Counted from the first letter of the stretch, positions 32,466-44,799 are shown. The stretch: 64,000 nt of DNA from Buddleja alternifolia (GCA_019426215.1 CM033399.1:27847022-27911021), one strand, 5' to 3'. Numbers and translations: made by a program. Notes: a model not told the origin generated them from the sequence alone.

Positions 32466-34117
32466 TCACATGCTTGGCCTAGGGAGTGGTGCCGAGCTCC
32501 ATCTAGCCCCTCCATCCTTATTGATTTTATTGCGATTATCCTCCTCGAGCTTGTCTTTCCTTTGCTGGTTTTGCTTTGCTTTCCTCATCAGCTGAGCATC
32601 CTCCATATTAACGTACTTCTCAGCTCGACTAAGCAGTTCATCGAAGTCCAAGGCTGGTTTTTTAGTCAAGGATTTGAACAAATCCCATCCCTTAATCCTT
32701 GCGTAAAAGCACTAGATTTGAGATCCTTTATGGCTGAAGGTACCTCTAGGGTGGCAGCATTGAAGCGCCTAATGTACATCCGTAAAGTTTCATCTCCCCT
32801 TTGTTTTATATTAAATAAACTTAACGGGGTTTTTCCACGTTTTTAACTACTAGCAAATTGATGGAGGAATTTCAAGCTAAATTCCGCAAAGGACCCAATG
32901 ACTCCTTCCAGTAATTGATTGAACCATTGTTGGGCTGATCTGGCCAGAGTGGTCAGAAACACCCTACACTTGATTGCATCCGAATACCTATGCAGCAAGG
33001 CAGAATTTCGACACGTATAGAGATGTTCCTCTGGATCTGTGGTGCTATCATATAGTGCGATAGAGTGAATTTTGAAATCCCTTGGTAACTCCTCTCTCAT
33101 GATAGAGTTTGTAAATGGAATTCCTCGATCCATTTGGATCTTCCCTCCTGCTATCATTTTCTCTATTTCTTCCATTCTTTTAGCCATAAGCTCCTGTTGG
33201 TTCAGCTTTTCTTTCGCCTTTTGCTTTATATCATGATCTCCCCAAAGGGACTGGGCAGATTTATAATTACTAGTTTCGTCCTCCATATCCTTTCTTTTTC
33301 CTGCCCAGCCATGCGGCTGACGCACCAAGGAGCCCTCTTCTTCAGGTATTCCCTTACGCTCCTAATGTACCTGGATCTGGGGCTCATTTTTGTGAGCCTG
33401 TTTCTGCTGTATTCTAGGTTGAGCCATCCAACCTTCCTGTTCTTTATCCTCTCCTAGCTCCATACAGCGCATTTGGCGTCCTTCTGGAACTAGGATTTTC
33501 TTTCGCGGTTCATTTCCATCCTTGGACTCTCCAAGTTCCAAGAGTCTTGGCCCTCCTGGCCTCTTTCCCAAGTTTCCATAAGGAGAAATATCGTAATTAC
33601 CCCTAATCTCCCGATTTCCAGCGTTTGGAGTTCCCAGCATAGGTGGGGACATTCCATCCTGCCCCTTCTGCCCATCCTGCAGATCTGGTCTCTCTGGCCT
33701 TTTTCCATAGTTTCCATTGGGGGAATTATCGTAATTGCCCCTAATATCCTTATTGTTTGCCTTTGGTGTCCGCTGTAAAGAGGGGGGGGGGGATATTACT
33801 CCTTGATTCACCTGGAAATTCTGCAAACCTGCGTTTTTGGATTGAAACGCAGCCGTGACAGCTATGTCTACAAATCCTTGTATCTTACCTAAAATCAGAT
33901 CCAAGGTTACAGCGTTTGGGAGAGAAATGTTTTCCTGCCCATTCTGCATTCCTGGTGGGCTATCCCCCAGGGGCTCCTGCATTTCATTCGCCAAACGCCT
34001 GGCCAGTATGGCTGGCATTTCTGGAGCATTTCGATCAGCATTTTCCGGTGATACCAGCATTTCCTTTCCAGCATTTTCTTTCGCATTCGGATTTTCCACC
34101 ATATCCAATTCTGCCAT
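32466..34117 (-). pseudogene. gag of element A
   Basis: The ATG at 34115-34117 (MAELDMVEN) opens a Pro/Gly/Asn-rich N-terminal region. The same frame continues after an in-frame TAG at 33362 into a coiled stretch (AKEKLNQQELMAKRMEEIEK) and the retrotransposon gag domain (GIPFTNSIMREELPRDFK, YDSTTDPEEHLYTCRN, CRVFLTTLARSAQQWFNQL). A TAA at 32843 and a frameshift near 32690 precede LTKKPALDFDELLSRAEKYV at 32681. Structural capsid role in the element; broken by two stops and one frameshift. Confidence 0.9.
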
Positions 34118-34182
34118 CAAACTTGTTATGCACAAAATATATGAAAAAGATTAAAATTACCTCACGCATTTGACTCAGATTT

Positions 34183-34201
34183 TCCCACAGACGGCGCCAA
34201 T
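34183..34201 (-). other. Primer binding site of element A
   Basis: Directly inside the 5' LTR the minus strand reads TTGGCGCCGTCTGTGGGA, a typical gypsy PBS starting TGGCGCC. Element B has the same site with changes (TTGGTGACGTCTGTGGGA). Confidence 0.8.
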
Positions 34202-34768
34202 TGATGTGTGTGAGTTTCACACCAATAATATTTATATTAATAATAGAGATAATATGAGTGTAATTGTGAGATATAACAATAATATGAGTGCGATAATATA
34301 AATAGCAAGAGTTTTAACGTGGTTTGGTCCAAAAATTGGACCTACGTCCACGGGAGAAAAGTGAGTATGCCTTTTATTATGCTTCCGCGGTTCCGCCATG
34401 CTTATATACAAGTTTTTGATGGACATGGTAAATATAGTAAGTCAACTAAGCCTTAATTACATATCATAATAATTAGAAGACATAATCTTTCCAATCTTGG
34501 CGTCATTAATGCTGATTTATTCCCATATCTTGAGCTTGATTTCAGCAAGTCTTCATTTGGAAAGGTCTTCAACATAATTGATTCTTGTTTCTAGCCTTGC
34601 CTTATATAGATATCTTCCTCTACAGGGCTAGGTTGGCGGGTCATCCAGACAGACCGGGTTGGGCTTATTTCCTTCTAGAAGAGTTTCGGCCCATGTTGGT
34701 GATAAGTCTCGACCCATTAAGTCTTGGGCTCTTCAGCTTGGCCCAATGTCCATTTTCTACCCACATCA
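34202..34768 (-). repeat. 5' LTR of element A
   Basis: 567 bp, TGATGT...ACATCA, followed by TSD CATAC at 34769-34773. On the minus strand a TATA-like CTATATAAGG sits at 34600-34609 and would drive element transcription leftward. Confidence 0.93.
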
Positions 34769-34773
34769 CATAC

Positions 34774-35797
34774 AAATAATTATTTAAACATAGGCTATCA
34801 GTCTATCACCATAAGTTTTCAAGCCAATTTCTAACCAAAGAAGGGGTGATGACAAGGCATTGAAGCTAAAGAAAAGCAGGCCCCTATTATATAGTTGACA
34901 GCTAGAATGGGATTGAAATTGAGTCATACTTGGGAGGTCTCGGGACTTTAAGTCCTGGTTTGATGTCTACTACATATGCAAGTATATGCATTGGATGAGA
35001 AAGATGAAGATCACTCGATACTTAAAATCTAGAGACCTCCTAAAAATAATTTGGGTTCGAGAGTAAAAATCTCTTTGGGTCTGAGTCTAGGTTTAGCTCT
35101 AGCCTAGCTAGGGAGTGGTGAAGGTGTGCATATTCAGAAGGCTTAAACAAGAAACCTAATAAAACCACCACAAAATAACTTCCACATTGCTTCCGCATTT
35201 AAACATGGCCCAAACTCCCATGCCTTGTTTCCTCTATTTTTGCTATGTTTTGCACAATAACTCCAAAAGTTGCTTGCAAAATGGTATTCCCTTTACCAAA
35301 TTTACTGTTCTTTTTTATTTCTTTTAGACATTATTAATTTAAGAAAATGATTTTTTCTTCCAACACTATTATCGTGACAAAAATAATAATTTAACACGGC
35401 TAACGTTCAAAATACAATTCTGAGAGGCAATAATATGAAAATACAAAAATTACAAATCGATGTACATTTAAAACTTTGTTTAGGCCGAACTAGACTCATT
35501 TTAATGAGGCGGAGAGCATAAATTTATGATCATACTTTTATGGAGGACGAAATTGCTGATAATTTTTTTTTTTTTTGGGTAACATTACACTTGTAGTATT
35601 GAAATTACAATATAATATATAATAGTCATTTTCGGGGCTCACGGGACAATCCACATTCATTCATTTGATATGAAGTACGTTTTCCTACACTTCAAATAAA
35701 ACTTCCATGATATCCTTACAACAGAAATCTATGTGAGTGTTATTAGAACAAGTGTGGGGAAACTCGTGGGAAACCAAAAAAAAAAAACAAACAAGAA
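34774..35797. other. Intergenic DNA, nothing recognised
   Basis: AT-rich, no long frame and no clear repeat boundary on either strand. Confidence 0.4.
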
Positions 35798-35800
35798 TTA

Positions 35801-36234
35801 GGTTATGTTTGCCTGTGCTTTTAATCCAATTTTTTCATTTTTATTTTCATATGAAAATGAAAATACACACTTTATACTATTTTTAATTAAAAATATTCTC
35901 ATTCTTGTTTTCACATTTTCGTTCCCAATAAATTTCAATCATTCTTTTAAAATTACATTTTACATAACTTTTCTCTCGCTTTGTTTTTATCACTTTTCTC
36001 TCCTTCTTATATCTTCTTTCACTACCCCTTCTCTATACCCTTCTATCATTTAATCATTACTTTTCAATTATTTCACACATCACCAATCACCAATTTCAAC
36101 AATTTCCAAAAATACAACCAAACACAACTATTTTTCTCACTTTTTCCACACGAAAGTAAAAAAAAACTCATTCTTACATGCAACTTTTAAAATGACGGAT
36201 GAAAATGAATTGAAAACACATCCAAAACAGAGCC
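35801..36234. mobile_element. MITE-like element (434 bp)
   Basis: Left GGTTATGTTTGCCTGTGCTT and right (reverse complement) GGCTCTGTTTTGGATGTGTT give an imperfect TIR flanked by TA. The interior is rich in TTTTC and CATTTTCATATGAAAATG palindromes. Frames within are composition artefacts. Confidence 0.5.
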
Positions 36235-36345
36235 TAATAGCAAATATGGATTCGGCGGATCTTCAATTTATTAGTGAAATATAATTTCCACTTGTCATAT
36301 GTGATTGATATATACTATGTTCTGTTCAATGATGTACAAAGCAAG

Positions 36346-36348
36346 TAA

Positions 36349-36413
<65 letters not shown>
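36346..36413. repeat. (AAT)n(ATT)n microsatellite
   Basis: About 9 AAT units run directly into about 13 ATT units, forming a perfect fold-back trinucleotide repeat. Confidence 0.95.
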
Positions 36414-36415
<2 letters not shown>

Positions 36416-37405
36416 ATTGTCTAATTGTGTGATTGAACTCAATTTCAACAAGAATTTAAAATTAAAATTACAAAAGATCTAATTCATTTTTTTTCCAGCG
36501 AATGGGTTACATATCAACAAATCATGAATATCAAATTCAAATAATTTACAACCAACAAAAATTATCACAATCAGCTAATAACTATCATGAAGGTAGAGAA
36601 AGACTCTCACAAAAATTCTTTAAATCCAATTAGTACGTATACTTATAAACATAAATCAACCTCAAAACACTTTTCAATAATAGGTAACCAAATTGATTTT
36701 GGTGCAACATGGGTGGCTGGTGTATGTGTCGTTTGCCATACTCATATTTTAGTACAAACAAAATGAATGAAAACACATGGAAATTTGGAATTATTGTAAT
36801 TGCTATAACTATAATATATAAGCCAATATGGAAGTGGTTTAATTATGATCAAGACCAGATCCGACTTTATTGGCAACTCACTTGTATCCTTATATATATA
36901 GTACCAATAATAATCTTTCCCAACTTAATCTTAGGAGCAATTTTACATTTTAAAAAAAATAAATTAATTACTTCCAATTATCTAGCTTAATAAATGCATG
37001 TACAATATAACATACATATCAAGAATAAATAATTCAACCAAAAATATGGCTCGTTTTTACATTATTTTGTAAGGTAAATATCTTATACTTGCTTTTATTT
37101 TATGAAAAAAAATTTGTATGAGTCACTAAGGTGACAATAATTAGTATTTTTATAAATTATTGATATTTGTGTTTTTTAACAATATAATATTCAATAATAA
37201 TTATAATATTTAATTTAATTTCAATTTAAATAAAAATAATATTTTTTCTAAAAGGAAGTATTATTTGTCAAGTATAATACGTAACACTTAAAGTATGTGT
37301 ACTATATGGTTCAACTCAAAAGTACGAGTATTGTTCGTTATATTCATAATGCATATGGGTAACAGAAATGTTTTTCAATTATATGTACGTAGGGATACTA
37401 TACAA

Positions 37406-38202
37406 TAGGGGTGTACATAAACCCGTCCAAACCGCCCGACCCGCTCAAATAGACCCGATCCGCTCAAAAACCGTTGGTTTGAAATAATCAAATAATTGTG
37501 GCGGGTTGAAAATATTGCAATCCACTACTTTTGGGTCGGGTGGTGGGTTTAATAATGGTAACCTGCCTAACCCGCAACCAGACCGCTATTTATATGTTAT
37601 AAGTATATGTATATATAGTTAAAGATTAGCCCTAAACTTTTAAAACTATAAATGCATATATATGAACTCTTTTTTGGTAAGTACATATATATAAACTCTA
37701 ATAAAAGTTGTTTTATTCATATTTATGTAACACACTTTGTTTTTAATTTGAGCAAACAAATTGGTTCGTTTGAATATTTGTTTATAATTGATTTGAATGA
37801 AAGTTTTATATGTAGATGTATATTTTGATGATAAACTTATAAAACAATTTAGTTTTATTATATTTTAGAGTTTACAATTCATGATAAATATGAATTTTAT
37901 TTAATATCATCACTTATAATTGTACTTCTCACCAACTCAATTTTTTTAAATTAATGTATCACAAGTACGTAATTTAGTTTCTTACTTACTAGTTGTAACT
38001 AAAAGTAAGTTGTATAAACTATAATTATAATTCGATAACCCGCCAACCCGCCCGCTAAATACACTAAACCCGACCGATCCGAACCTCTCGGTTTGAACTG
38101 ATAATTATGTGATTTCGATTTGATATTTTGTTAACCCGCATACGTTGGATAGAGTTGAATTTTTTTCATAAAACCGACCGAATTCGACCACGTACACCCC
38201 TA
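37406..38202. mobile_element. hAT-like element, family 3 (797 bp)
   Basis: The ends TAGGGGTGTACATAA and (reverse complement) TAGGGGTGTACGTGG form a TIR. TSD CTATACAA (37398-37405) and CTGTACAA (38203-38210), 7 of 8. Copy A has the empty site CTATACAACTATAA near 16933. Subterminal regions are GC-rich with repeated ACCCGMCC-type words; the centre is AT-rich. No transposase. Confidence 0.9.
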
Positions 38203-38524
38203 CTGTACAACTATAATATGAGTTTTAACTAACCCTATAAGTGTCTTGTTGCCTCCCCTACATGCATTTTATATACATCCCCTCATAATTAGTGTCTCTC
38301 TCACACACACCAGTTAATCATACTTTTAGCTCCATGAAAGATAGCATTAGGGTCTTATAAATGGGCGGCTGTAACACCAATAATCACCAATTTTAAAACC
38401 ATACCAACGTACAACGTTTCCTTGATAATGAAATCTTGGATGGTTATTGTTGCCATTTGATACTAATTAAAGAACCATTTTGATCGCAGCGTAATCACGA
38501 CGCCTCTAATCGTGCCATAATGCC

Positions 38525-38526
<2 letters not shown>

Positions 38527-38561
<35 letters not shown>
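38527..38561. repeat. (TA)n(CA)n microsatellite
   Basis: About twelve TA units followed by five to six CA units. Copy A has only a short TATATATA at this place (17272-17280), so the tract has expanded in copy B or contracted in A. Confidence 0.9.
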
Positions 38562-38563
<2 letters not shown>

Positions 38564-38691
38564 AGCACTAATGCATTAGGAAAAAGCTGAAAGAAGATTC
38601 CAAGATACAGAAAACATAATTTTATAATATTGCTTCTATATACTATCTTAATTGTTTAGGCAACTACTCAGTGCTCTATACTATTTTCCTT

Positions 38692-39161
38692 AGGAACGAA
38701 CATAGAACATGGTTAAGGGGTTCAGTGGTCGCATTGACCCATGTTCGTCGCTGGAGGCAGAGATGCGTGCCATACTCATGGGACTGGAGATGGCGTGGGC
38801 CGCAGGTATCAAGAAATTAATTGTTGAATCAGACTGTCGAGCACTTAATAGTATTGTGGACGCCTCCACGGACCATCATCATTTTGATGTGATCTCTCGC
38901 ATTCGTTGTGTGCAAGATCGAGACTGGGATGTCTCATTTCAACTGGTTTGGCGGGAAGCAAACCAAGTAGCGGACGCTTTAGCTAAGTTGGGGCTTAATT
39001 CGCACATGCACCTCACGGATGCACCACACTCACAAGTCTATCACCTCTTAGATAATGATAGAGAAGGCATTACATGGCCTCGTTTTGTGACTATTAGCCC
39101 GGCTATGTCGGGCTAGATGACAGTTTTTGGGTACACCCCTCCATTGCAATGAGAAAAAAAA
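38692..39161 (+). pseudogene. 5'-truncated LINE fragment, RNase H domain and tail
   Basis: 38709-39116 encodes the C-terminal part of a plant LINE-type RNase H: SSLEAEMRAILMGLEMAW with the Glu, LIVESDCRALN with the Asp, and WREANQVADALAKLG with the final Asp. Just upstream an NEHRTWL-like stretch is in another frame, so there is a 1-bp indel, and the first catalytic Asp is missing by truncation. After the stop at 39116 a short 3' UTR leads to a poly(A)-like run (39153-39162). The piece is absent from copy A at 17405, so it was inserted there, probably as a 5'-truncated retroposed copy. Its right side abuts the target of element B. Confidence 0.8.
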
Positions 39162-39168
39162 AGGGGAG

Positions 39169-40538
39169 TGATGTGTGTGGAAATAATCTATTGGGCTAAA
39201 CTGACAAGTCCACACCAAAGTAGGCCCAATAAGCTTAATAAATCAAGAAGAGTAGGGATGACAACGGGACGGGAATGGGACGGGTAAGGCAGGACTCATT
39301 TCCCGTCCCGTTAAAAAAAAATTGGACCCGGACCCGTCCTGGACCCGGTCATTTCCCGGGGGGTCCGAGTCCTTCCCGTTGGACCCGATTGAATTTTTTT
39401 ATTTTTCTTCTTCTTCTTCTTCCCCCCTGCTGCTTCTTCTTCCATTTTCTTTTTCTTTTTCTTTTTCTTCTTCTTCTTTTTCTTTTTCTTTTTCTTCTTC
39501 TTCGTCCCCATGCTGCTTCTTCTTCTTTCTTCTTTTTCATCTTCTTCTTCTTCTTCGTCTTCTTCTTCTTCCCTCCCCCCCCTGCAATTTCTTCTTCTTC
39601 TCCTCACCCCCTGTTACTTCTTCTTCTTCATCTTCAGATCCGCTTCCCACCCCACCTGCTCTTCTTCTTCTTCTTCTGCATTTTTTATTTTTTTGAGGAA
39701 AGTGAAGGGCTTGCTTGATACCAGGTGAGAGAAATGGTGAGAGAACTAGAGAATAAGGTATTAGGGTTTGGTTGATATAATTATTATTATATATATAAAA
39801 TTAAAAAATATATATATTATACTACTGGGACGGGTCCGGGTCCGGGTCCGGGACGGGTATCAACTGGACTCGTTTCCCGTCCGAGACCCGGTCGGGTCTT
39901 GAATTTTGATATTCAGACCCGGACCCGTACCCGATCCCATTTTTTTGGATTCATTCCCGTCCCATTAGGGACGGGTCCGGGACGGGTACTCGTTAGACCC
40001 GGTCCCATTGCCATCCCTAAAGAAGAGGTAAGCCCAAACCCACTGTGACACGGCTGGAGGTGCCAGCTGTACGCGGAGCTGGTCCAGGGACAATAAAAGG
40101 AAAGGAAGACTTTTCAGAGACAAGATCCAATCAAGACATAATTAGAGATTAATCAAGGTATTAATGAATATCCATTAGAGATATCAGTCAAAGACTTACC
40201 AAAGCAAGCCGGCATGATCAAATCAAATCCAGGCCTATTCTCGGAAAGATCTGACATGATCTTTTGGACCTCTAGACTTACCTAAATTAGCCAGATCTGC
40301 AGAAGATAAATAAGGAAGGTTGTCAGCCCGATTTTACATACTTTATTTAGCCCAATGCCATTCAACTTGTATAAATACGCACATTTGGTGATGAATAAAG
40401 TTTCTACACGTTTTATGCCATATTATCTCTTATACTATACGCATTATTATCTCTTTATTTACACATTATATCTAATTATTATGCTCAGTTTCTCATATTA
40501 ACATATAAATATTATTGGTGTGAATCAGACACACATCA
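39169..40538 (+). repeat. 5' LTR of element B (interrupted)
   Basis: About 595 bp of LTR after removing the hAT element at 39253-40019 and one TSD. Ends ACACACATCA. A TATA box TATAAATA (40370-40377) and a polyadenylation-like AATAAA (40394-40399) are visible and recur in the 3' LTR. Confidence 0.92.
39253..40019. mobile_element. hAT-like element, family 3, inside the LTR of B (767 bp)
   Basis: TIR TAGGGATGACAACGGGAC at the left and TAGGGATGGCAATGGGAC (reverse complement) at the right. Perfect 8-bp TSD AAGAAGAG (39245-39252, 40020-40027). Subterminal regions are built of GGGTCCGGGTCC-type words. The centre contains a long CTT/CTTTTT microsatellite (39400-39690) that creates artefactual Phe/Leu/Ser-rich frames. 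Confidence 0.95.
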
Positions 40539-40539
40539 A

Positions 40540-40558
40540 TTGGTGACGTCTGTGGGAA
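40540..40558 (+). other. Primer binding site of element B
   Basis: TTGGTGACGTCTGTGGGAA directly follows the LTR end at 40538. It aligns with TTGGCGCCGTCTGTGGGAA of element A, with changes in the first half. Confidence 0.75.
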
Positions 40559-40625
40559 ATTAAGTTCAAGACGTGAGGTAAATTTTAATTATTGTTATTT
40601 TCATAATTTTCTTTTAACAAGTCTA

Positions 40626-42060
40626 ATGGCAGAACAAGAAATGAGTGAAATGCGAGAAGTCTTGGAGAACAAAGGTAAGAAAAAAGTAACATTTGATGCA
40701 AATGGAGGCAAAGGTGCTCTTGAGACGACAACTAACCTGGCTAGACAACTAATTGGTGATCTAGGAGAGTCCCCGATAGACGAGGAAGTCAAAATCCGGG
40801 CTGGACGGAAAGAGATTTCCTTACATCCAGAAGGGCATGCTATCTGGAGGGATACCCCCTGCCAATCGCCTCGGCGTACCACCTGATGGCTGAACAATTG
40901 CAAAAAAATCATAGACGATACCGTCAAAACGGCGATGAAACATCCGGATCCGCGAGATCTGGCAAATGGTGAAATGAATCTTATGACACCTACACCTGAA
41001 AAGGTGTGTATTGTAGGAAATGGAGGCCGCCATGAAGGTTTGGAGATCACCTCTGAAATAGGCCCTGGAAAAAGGGTTGGAAGGATGGAGTTCCTGGAGC
41101 AAGAAGGAAACCAGGAGGAAAAAGAGCTTCGTAGGAAATACCCTGCTCCAGAAGGACGCCAGATGCGTCGATCTGAAATCCAGGAGGAGCAAATCAGGAA
41201 GGTTGGGTCCCACGGCCTCAACCTCCTCAGGAGAAATTCCAAGAGCAAAAGCTGCCCCTAAGGCAGGAGGAAAAATATCCACGGGAAGAAGCCCCGATGA
41301 ATGATGATCATCGTCGGCATCTTCAGCAAGGTAGGAAGGATGAAGGCAATCGCCTTGATGAGGAGGTTAGTAATTATGAATCTGCTCAATCCCTATGGGA
41401 AAATCCTGAAAGACAAGCTAAGAACAAGGCTGCCCAAGAAAAATTGGAGCTCTTGTCCAGGAGGATCGAAGAGATGGAAAGGCGAATAGCAGGAGGAAAG
41501 AGGCAAATAGAAAGAGGAATCCCATTCACCGAATCCATCATGATGGAAGACCTGCCACGGGACTTCAAGATTCATTCCATTGCCCCTATGATGGTATATC
41601 TGATCCTGAGGATTATTTGTACACCTTTAGAAACTACGCCTTGCTGCACAGGTACTTGGATCCGATCAAGTGTAGAGTTTTTTTGACGACCCTGACCAAG
41701 TCAGCCCAATTGTGGTTCAACCAACTACCCAAATGATGCATTGGATCCTTCCAGGAATTCAGTTCACAATTCTTGCGCCAATTTTCCAGCAGCAAAAGGC
41801 ACGAGAAGACACCATTGAACCTGTTTAACATAAAACAGAGAGGAGACGAGGCCCTCCGATCCTACGTGAAACGCTTTAACGCAGCCACCCTAGAAGTTCT
41901 GTGGGCGACGGCTGAGCTGAAATCCAGTGCCTTCACCCAGGGGCCGCGTGAGGGTGATTTATTCAAATCATTGACTAAGAAACCCGCTGAAGACTTCGAT
42001 GACTTGCTTAGCAGGGCTGAAAAGTACGTCAACATGGAAGATGCCCAGCTGATAAGATGA
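40626..42060 (+). pseudogene. gag of element B
   Basis: The ATG at 40626 (MAEQEMSEMREVLENKGKKK) opens a charged N-terminal region. Frames then switch at about 40886, 41280 and 41600. 41297-41686 carries SAQSLWENPE, a Glu/Arg-rich coiled stretch and ERGIPFTESIMMEDLPRDFK. 41773-42060 carries LNLFNIKQRGDEALRSYVKR, FNAATLEV and LTKKPAEDFDDLLSRAEKYV, ending at a TGA. The homologous blocks of element A allow this assignment. 42061-42790 is a degraded gag-protease linker without a usable frame. Confidence 0.88.
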
Positions 42061-42718
42061 TCCGAGCAAAAGAAGGATAAGAGAGAAGAAGAAAGTCAGA
42101 ACGGGCAGCGTCGTGATGGACGAGGCTGGTGGCATATGCCAACGCCTATGCCAGCTCAGATTCCATAGCGATCCCACTATCACCCGCGGTGAGGGGGTTT
42201 ACAACAACAACCAATGGAGGTGGAAAATAAGAATATAGTACATTGGCCAGCCAGTTTTGGGAAAGAAACCCAGGGAGCCCCATGGGGTCCTTATTTCTGA
42301 TTCCATAGAGAACGGGGGCACCACACAGACAACTGCAAAGAACTAGCCGAGGAGATTGAATGTCTCATTAAAACAGGACACATGAAGGAGGGGTGACAAC
42401 TAGCAAAGAACTAGCGACACTTACCAAACAGGTGGTCATACCGAAATCTCCTCGTTTCGAGGGAGGGGAACACCCTGGAATATAAGACGAGGTGGCCCAG
42501 GCCGATGGGCAGGACGAGCCAGACCAGCAGGAAGAGGACATTTCCCTCAACAATTGGGAGTTGGACCTTAACCTACAGGAGGAAATCAAGCGGCTCTGAC
42601 GACTCCCGCAGCTAATGATTCCAGTAAAGGAGTCATACACATGATATCCGGAGGATTGATCCCTAAACTTTCAAAGTCAAGATTGAAGAAGCAAGTCTGG
42701 GCGCTCGATCAGGCACCT

Positions 42719-43156
42719 GTATTCTTCCTTAATGTTAGCTAAAGTCATCCTAAAGGAGAAATCTGCTTTGGGCCAGAGGATGCTAAAACCGTGATGACAC
42801 CCCATAATGATGCATTAGTCATCACGACCACCATCGCAAATTACAAGGTACAACGCGTATTCATCGATAGCAGTAGCTCGGTGGATATCCTATTTTACCA
42901 GGTCTACAAGCAGATGGATCTTGGAACAACTAGACTAGAGGATGCAAGTACGCCTTTATATGGTTTCGTTGGAAAGGCGGTTCAGCCTATCGGACAAATC
43001 ACGCTGCAAATGTCTCTGGGAGAGCCACCTAATCGCAAGACCAAACTGGTGAAATTTCTGGTGGTGGATACACCATCGGCATACAACATAATAATCGGAA
43101 GACCTGCCCTGGTACTATTTAAGGCGGTAATTTCCATCCCACACATGAAGGAGTAG
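42719..43156 (+). pseudogene. Protease of element B, altered active site
   Basis: TPHNDALVITTTIANYKVQR precedes the retropepsin-like loop, which reads FIDSSSSVDILF instead of the usual Asp-Thr-Gly-Ser. The flap and second strand follow (KFLVVDTPSAYNIIIGRPAL). A stop at 43156 separates it from RT. The change at Thr-Gly predicts loss of activity. Confidence 0.85.
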
Positions 43157-43310
43157 GAGAGGTAGCAGGGGATCAAAGCATGTCCCGAAAGTGCTACGTG
43201 ACCTCACTGGGAAAAGGCGATAGGATGATAGAAGACAAAAAGCGTAAAACGGACAAGCTGGCCTCAAAGAGAAAGGCCATGGCAAGAGGGCAGCTGCCCA
43301 CGTAGAGCCA

Positions 43311-44770
43311 GTGGGAGAACTCATGAGCGTGGAAGTAGTAGCCGGAGATGCCAAAAAGAAAGTCAGGATCGGTTCCCACCTGGGAGAGGAGCTGAAGACC
43401 CGGCTGATAAAAGTACTGCAAGAGCACGCAGATGTCTTCTCCTGGTCAGCCGATGACCTAGTAGGAATTGACCCTGCCGTGATTCAACATCATCTCCATG
43501 TGTATCTTGAAGCTCAGCCAGTAATCCATAAGAAAAGGCATTTTGGTTCTGAAAAAAATGTTGTCATCAAGGCCGAGCTGGAAAAGCTGCTGAAGGCAGG
43601 CCATATTGCGGAGATACAATTTTCGGAGTGGGTGTTCAATGTTGTCTTGGTACCAAAAGGGGAAGCCAAGTGGAGAATGTGCATCGACTTCCGAGATCTC
43701 AACTTAGCATGTCCCAAGGACCACTATCCTTTACCAAAGATCGACCAGCTAGTTGATTCCACGACTGGATTCGAGCTGCTGAGTACCATGGACGCACAAA
43801 GTGGGTACTATCAAATACTTCTAGACGAGGAGGACCAAAAGAAAGTAAGTTTTATAACCTCGCTTGGCACCTACTGCTACGTGGTTATGCCATTCGGGCT
43901 TAAAAACGCGGGAGTTACCTACCAGCGTCTGGTTGATATGATGTTTCGTGACCAAATAGGTAAAAATATTGAGGTCTACGTAGATGACATGGTTGTAAAA
44001 AGCCGTGTTACGAATAATCACATAGAAGACCTGCGGCAAACCTTTGAGACGCTAAGGAATATAAGATGAAGCTAAATCCAGCGAAGTGCGCGTTAGGAAT
44101 TAAAGGAGGAAAATTCCTCAGGTACATGGTCACCGAGAGAGGAATCGAGGTCAATCCCGAGAAGATAAAGGCCATTCAGGACATGAAGGAACCATGAGAT
44201 GTCAACGAAGTCCAACAATTGAATGGACGCATCACGGCTTTAAGCCGTTTGATATCAAGATCGACAGAGCAAAGTTTGCCATTCTTTAAGATATTGAGAA
44301 AGGCTGAAGGCTTCAATTGGACGGAGGACTGTTAGAGCTCCTTCAAGGAGCTAAAAGAGTACCTGAACTAGGTATCTTTACTAACTAAGCCAGTAGTGGG
44401 AGAACCACTGATATTATATATCTCGGTAGCCGATCAAGCTGTTAGCACGATACTAGTCAAAGAAGAGGAAAAAATGAAGAAGCCAGTGTACTACGTTAGC
44501 AAGGTGCTCAGTGACACTGAGTCGAGTTACTTAGAGATCAAGAAAGTCTCTTTTGCATTAGTAATCACAGCAAGACGCTTGAAGCCATATTTCCTAACAT
44601 ACAAGATCGTAGTTAGGACCAACCAACCGCTGAAAACCATGCTGGGGAAGGCGATTACTGTAGGACGATTAGTGAAGTGTGCTGTAGATTTGGGAGAATT
44701 TGACATCGAGTATGCCTCCCGAACAGCCATCAAAGCACAAGTCCTAATTGACTTCGTCACGGAGATGAAG
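43311..44770 (+). pseudogene. Reverse transcriptase and RNase H of element B
   Basis: 43311-44069 is a long open RT piece: DVFSWSADDLVGIDP, HFGSEKNVV, WRMCIDFRDLN, MDAQSGYYQILL, VMPFGLKNAG and an intact YVDDMVVKS active site. A frameshift near 44066 and stops around 44196, 44335 and 44370 break the thumb-connection region ([17 protein letters not shown]). From 44396 the RT-linked RNase H follows (LILYISVAD, YYVSKVLSDTESSYLEIK, TARRLKPYF, QPLKTMLGK). Unlike element A the YVDD box is preserved, but the enzyme is still broken by the frame changes. Confidence 0.92.
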
Positions 44771-44799
44771 AGACCCGATCAAAAAGAGGAAGAAAAAGA

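Larger units (their letters stand above)
23144..34768 (-). mobile_element. LTR retrotransposon A, Ty3/gypsy Tat-type (11.6 kb)
   Basis: Two LTRs (23144-23709 and 34202-34768) begin TGATGT and end ACATCA, with the 5-bp TSD CATAC perfect on both sides (23139-23143, 34769-34773). gag and pol read leftward from 34117 to 28178 in the order gag, protease, RT, RNase H, second RNase H, integrase. The integrase after RNase H gives Ty3/gypsy; the second RNase H and the opposite-strand extra ORF near the 3' LTR are hallmarks of the Tat lineage. Stops, frameshifts and altered catalytic residues make it non-autonomous now. The LTRs differ at a few percent of positions by eye, so the insertion is not recent. 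Confidence 0.95.
37040..38690. repeat. Segmental duplication, copy B block 1
   Basis: Matches 16608-17405 in direct orientation once the hAT element at 37406-38202 is removed. Shared blocks include TTGTAAGGTAAATATCTTAT, TAGCTCCATGAAAGATAGC, ATGGGCGGCTGTAACACC and GCAACTACTCAGTGCTCT. Similarity stops at 38690, where the LINE fragment begins. Confidence 0.92.

Noticed and set aside
36709..36990. A 93-codon frame with hydrophobic Ile-rich segments.
   Set aside because: AT-driven composition, no recognisable domain, no conserved copy elsewhere in the window; not supported as a gene.
34774..37039. Possible leftward extension of the duplicated segment.
   Set aside because: I could not find convincing matches to 14.6-16.6 kb by eye; the duplication is therefore started at 37040.
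39275..39728. Long open frames rich in Ser/Phe/Leu or Lys/Glu.
   Set aside because: They are translations of the CTT/CTTTTT microsatellite inside the hAT element at 39253-40019.
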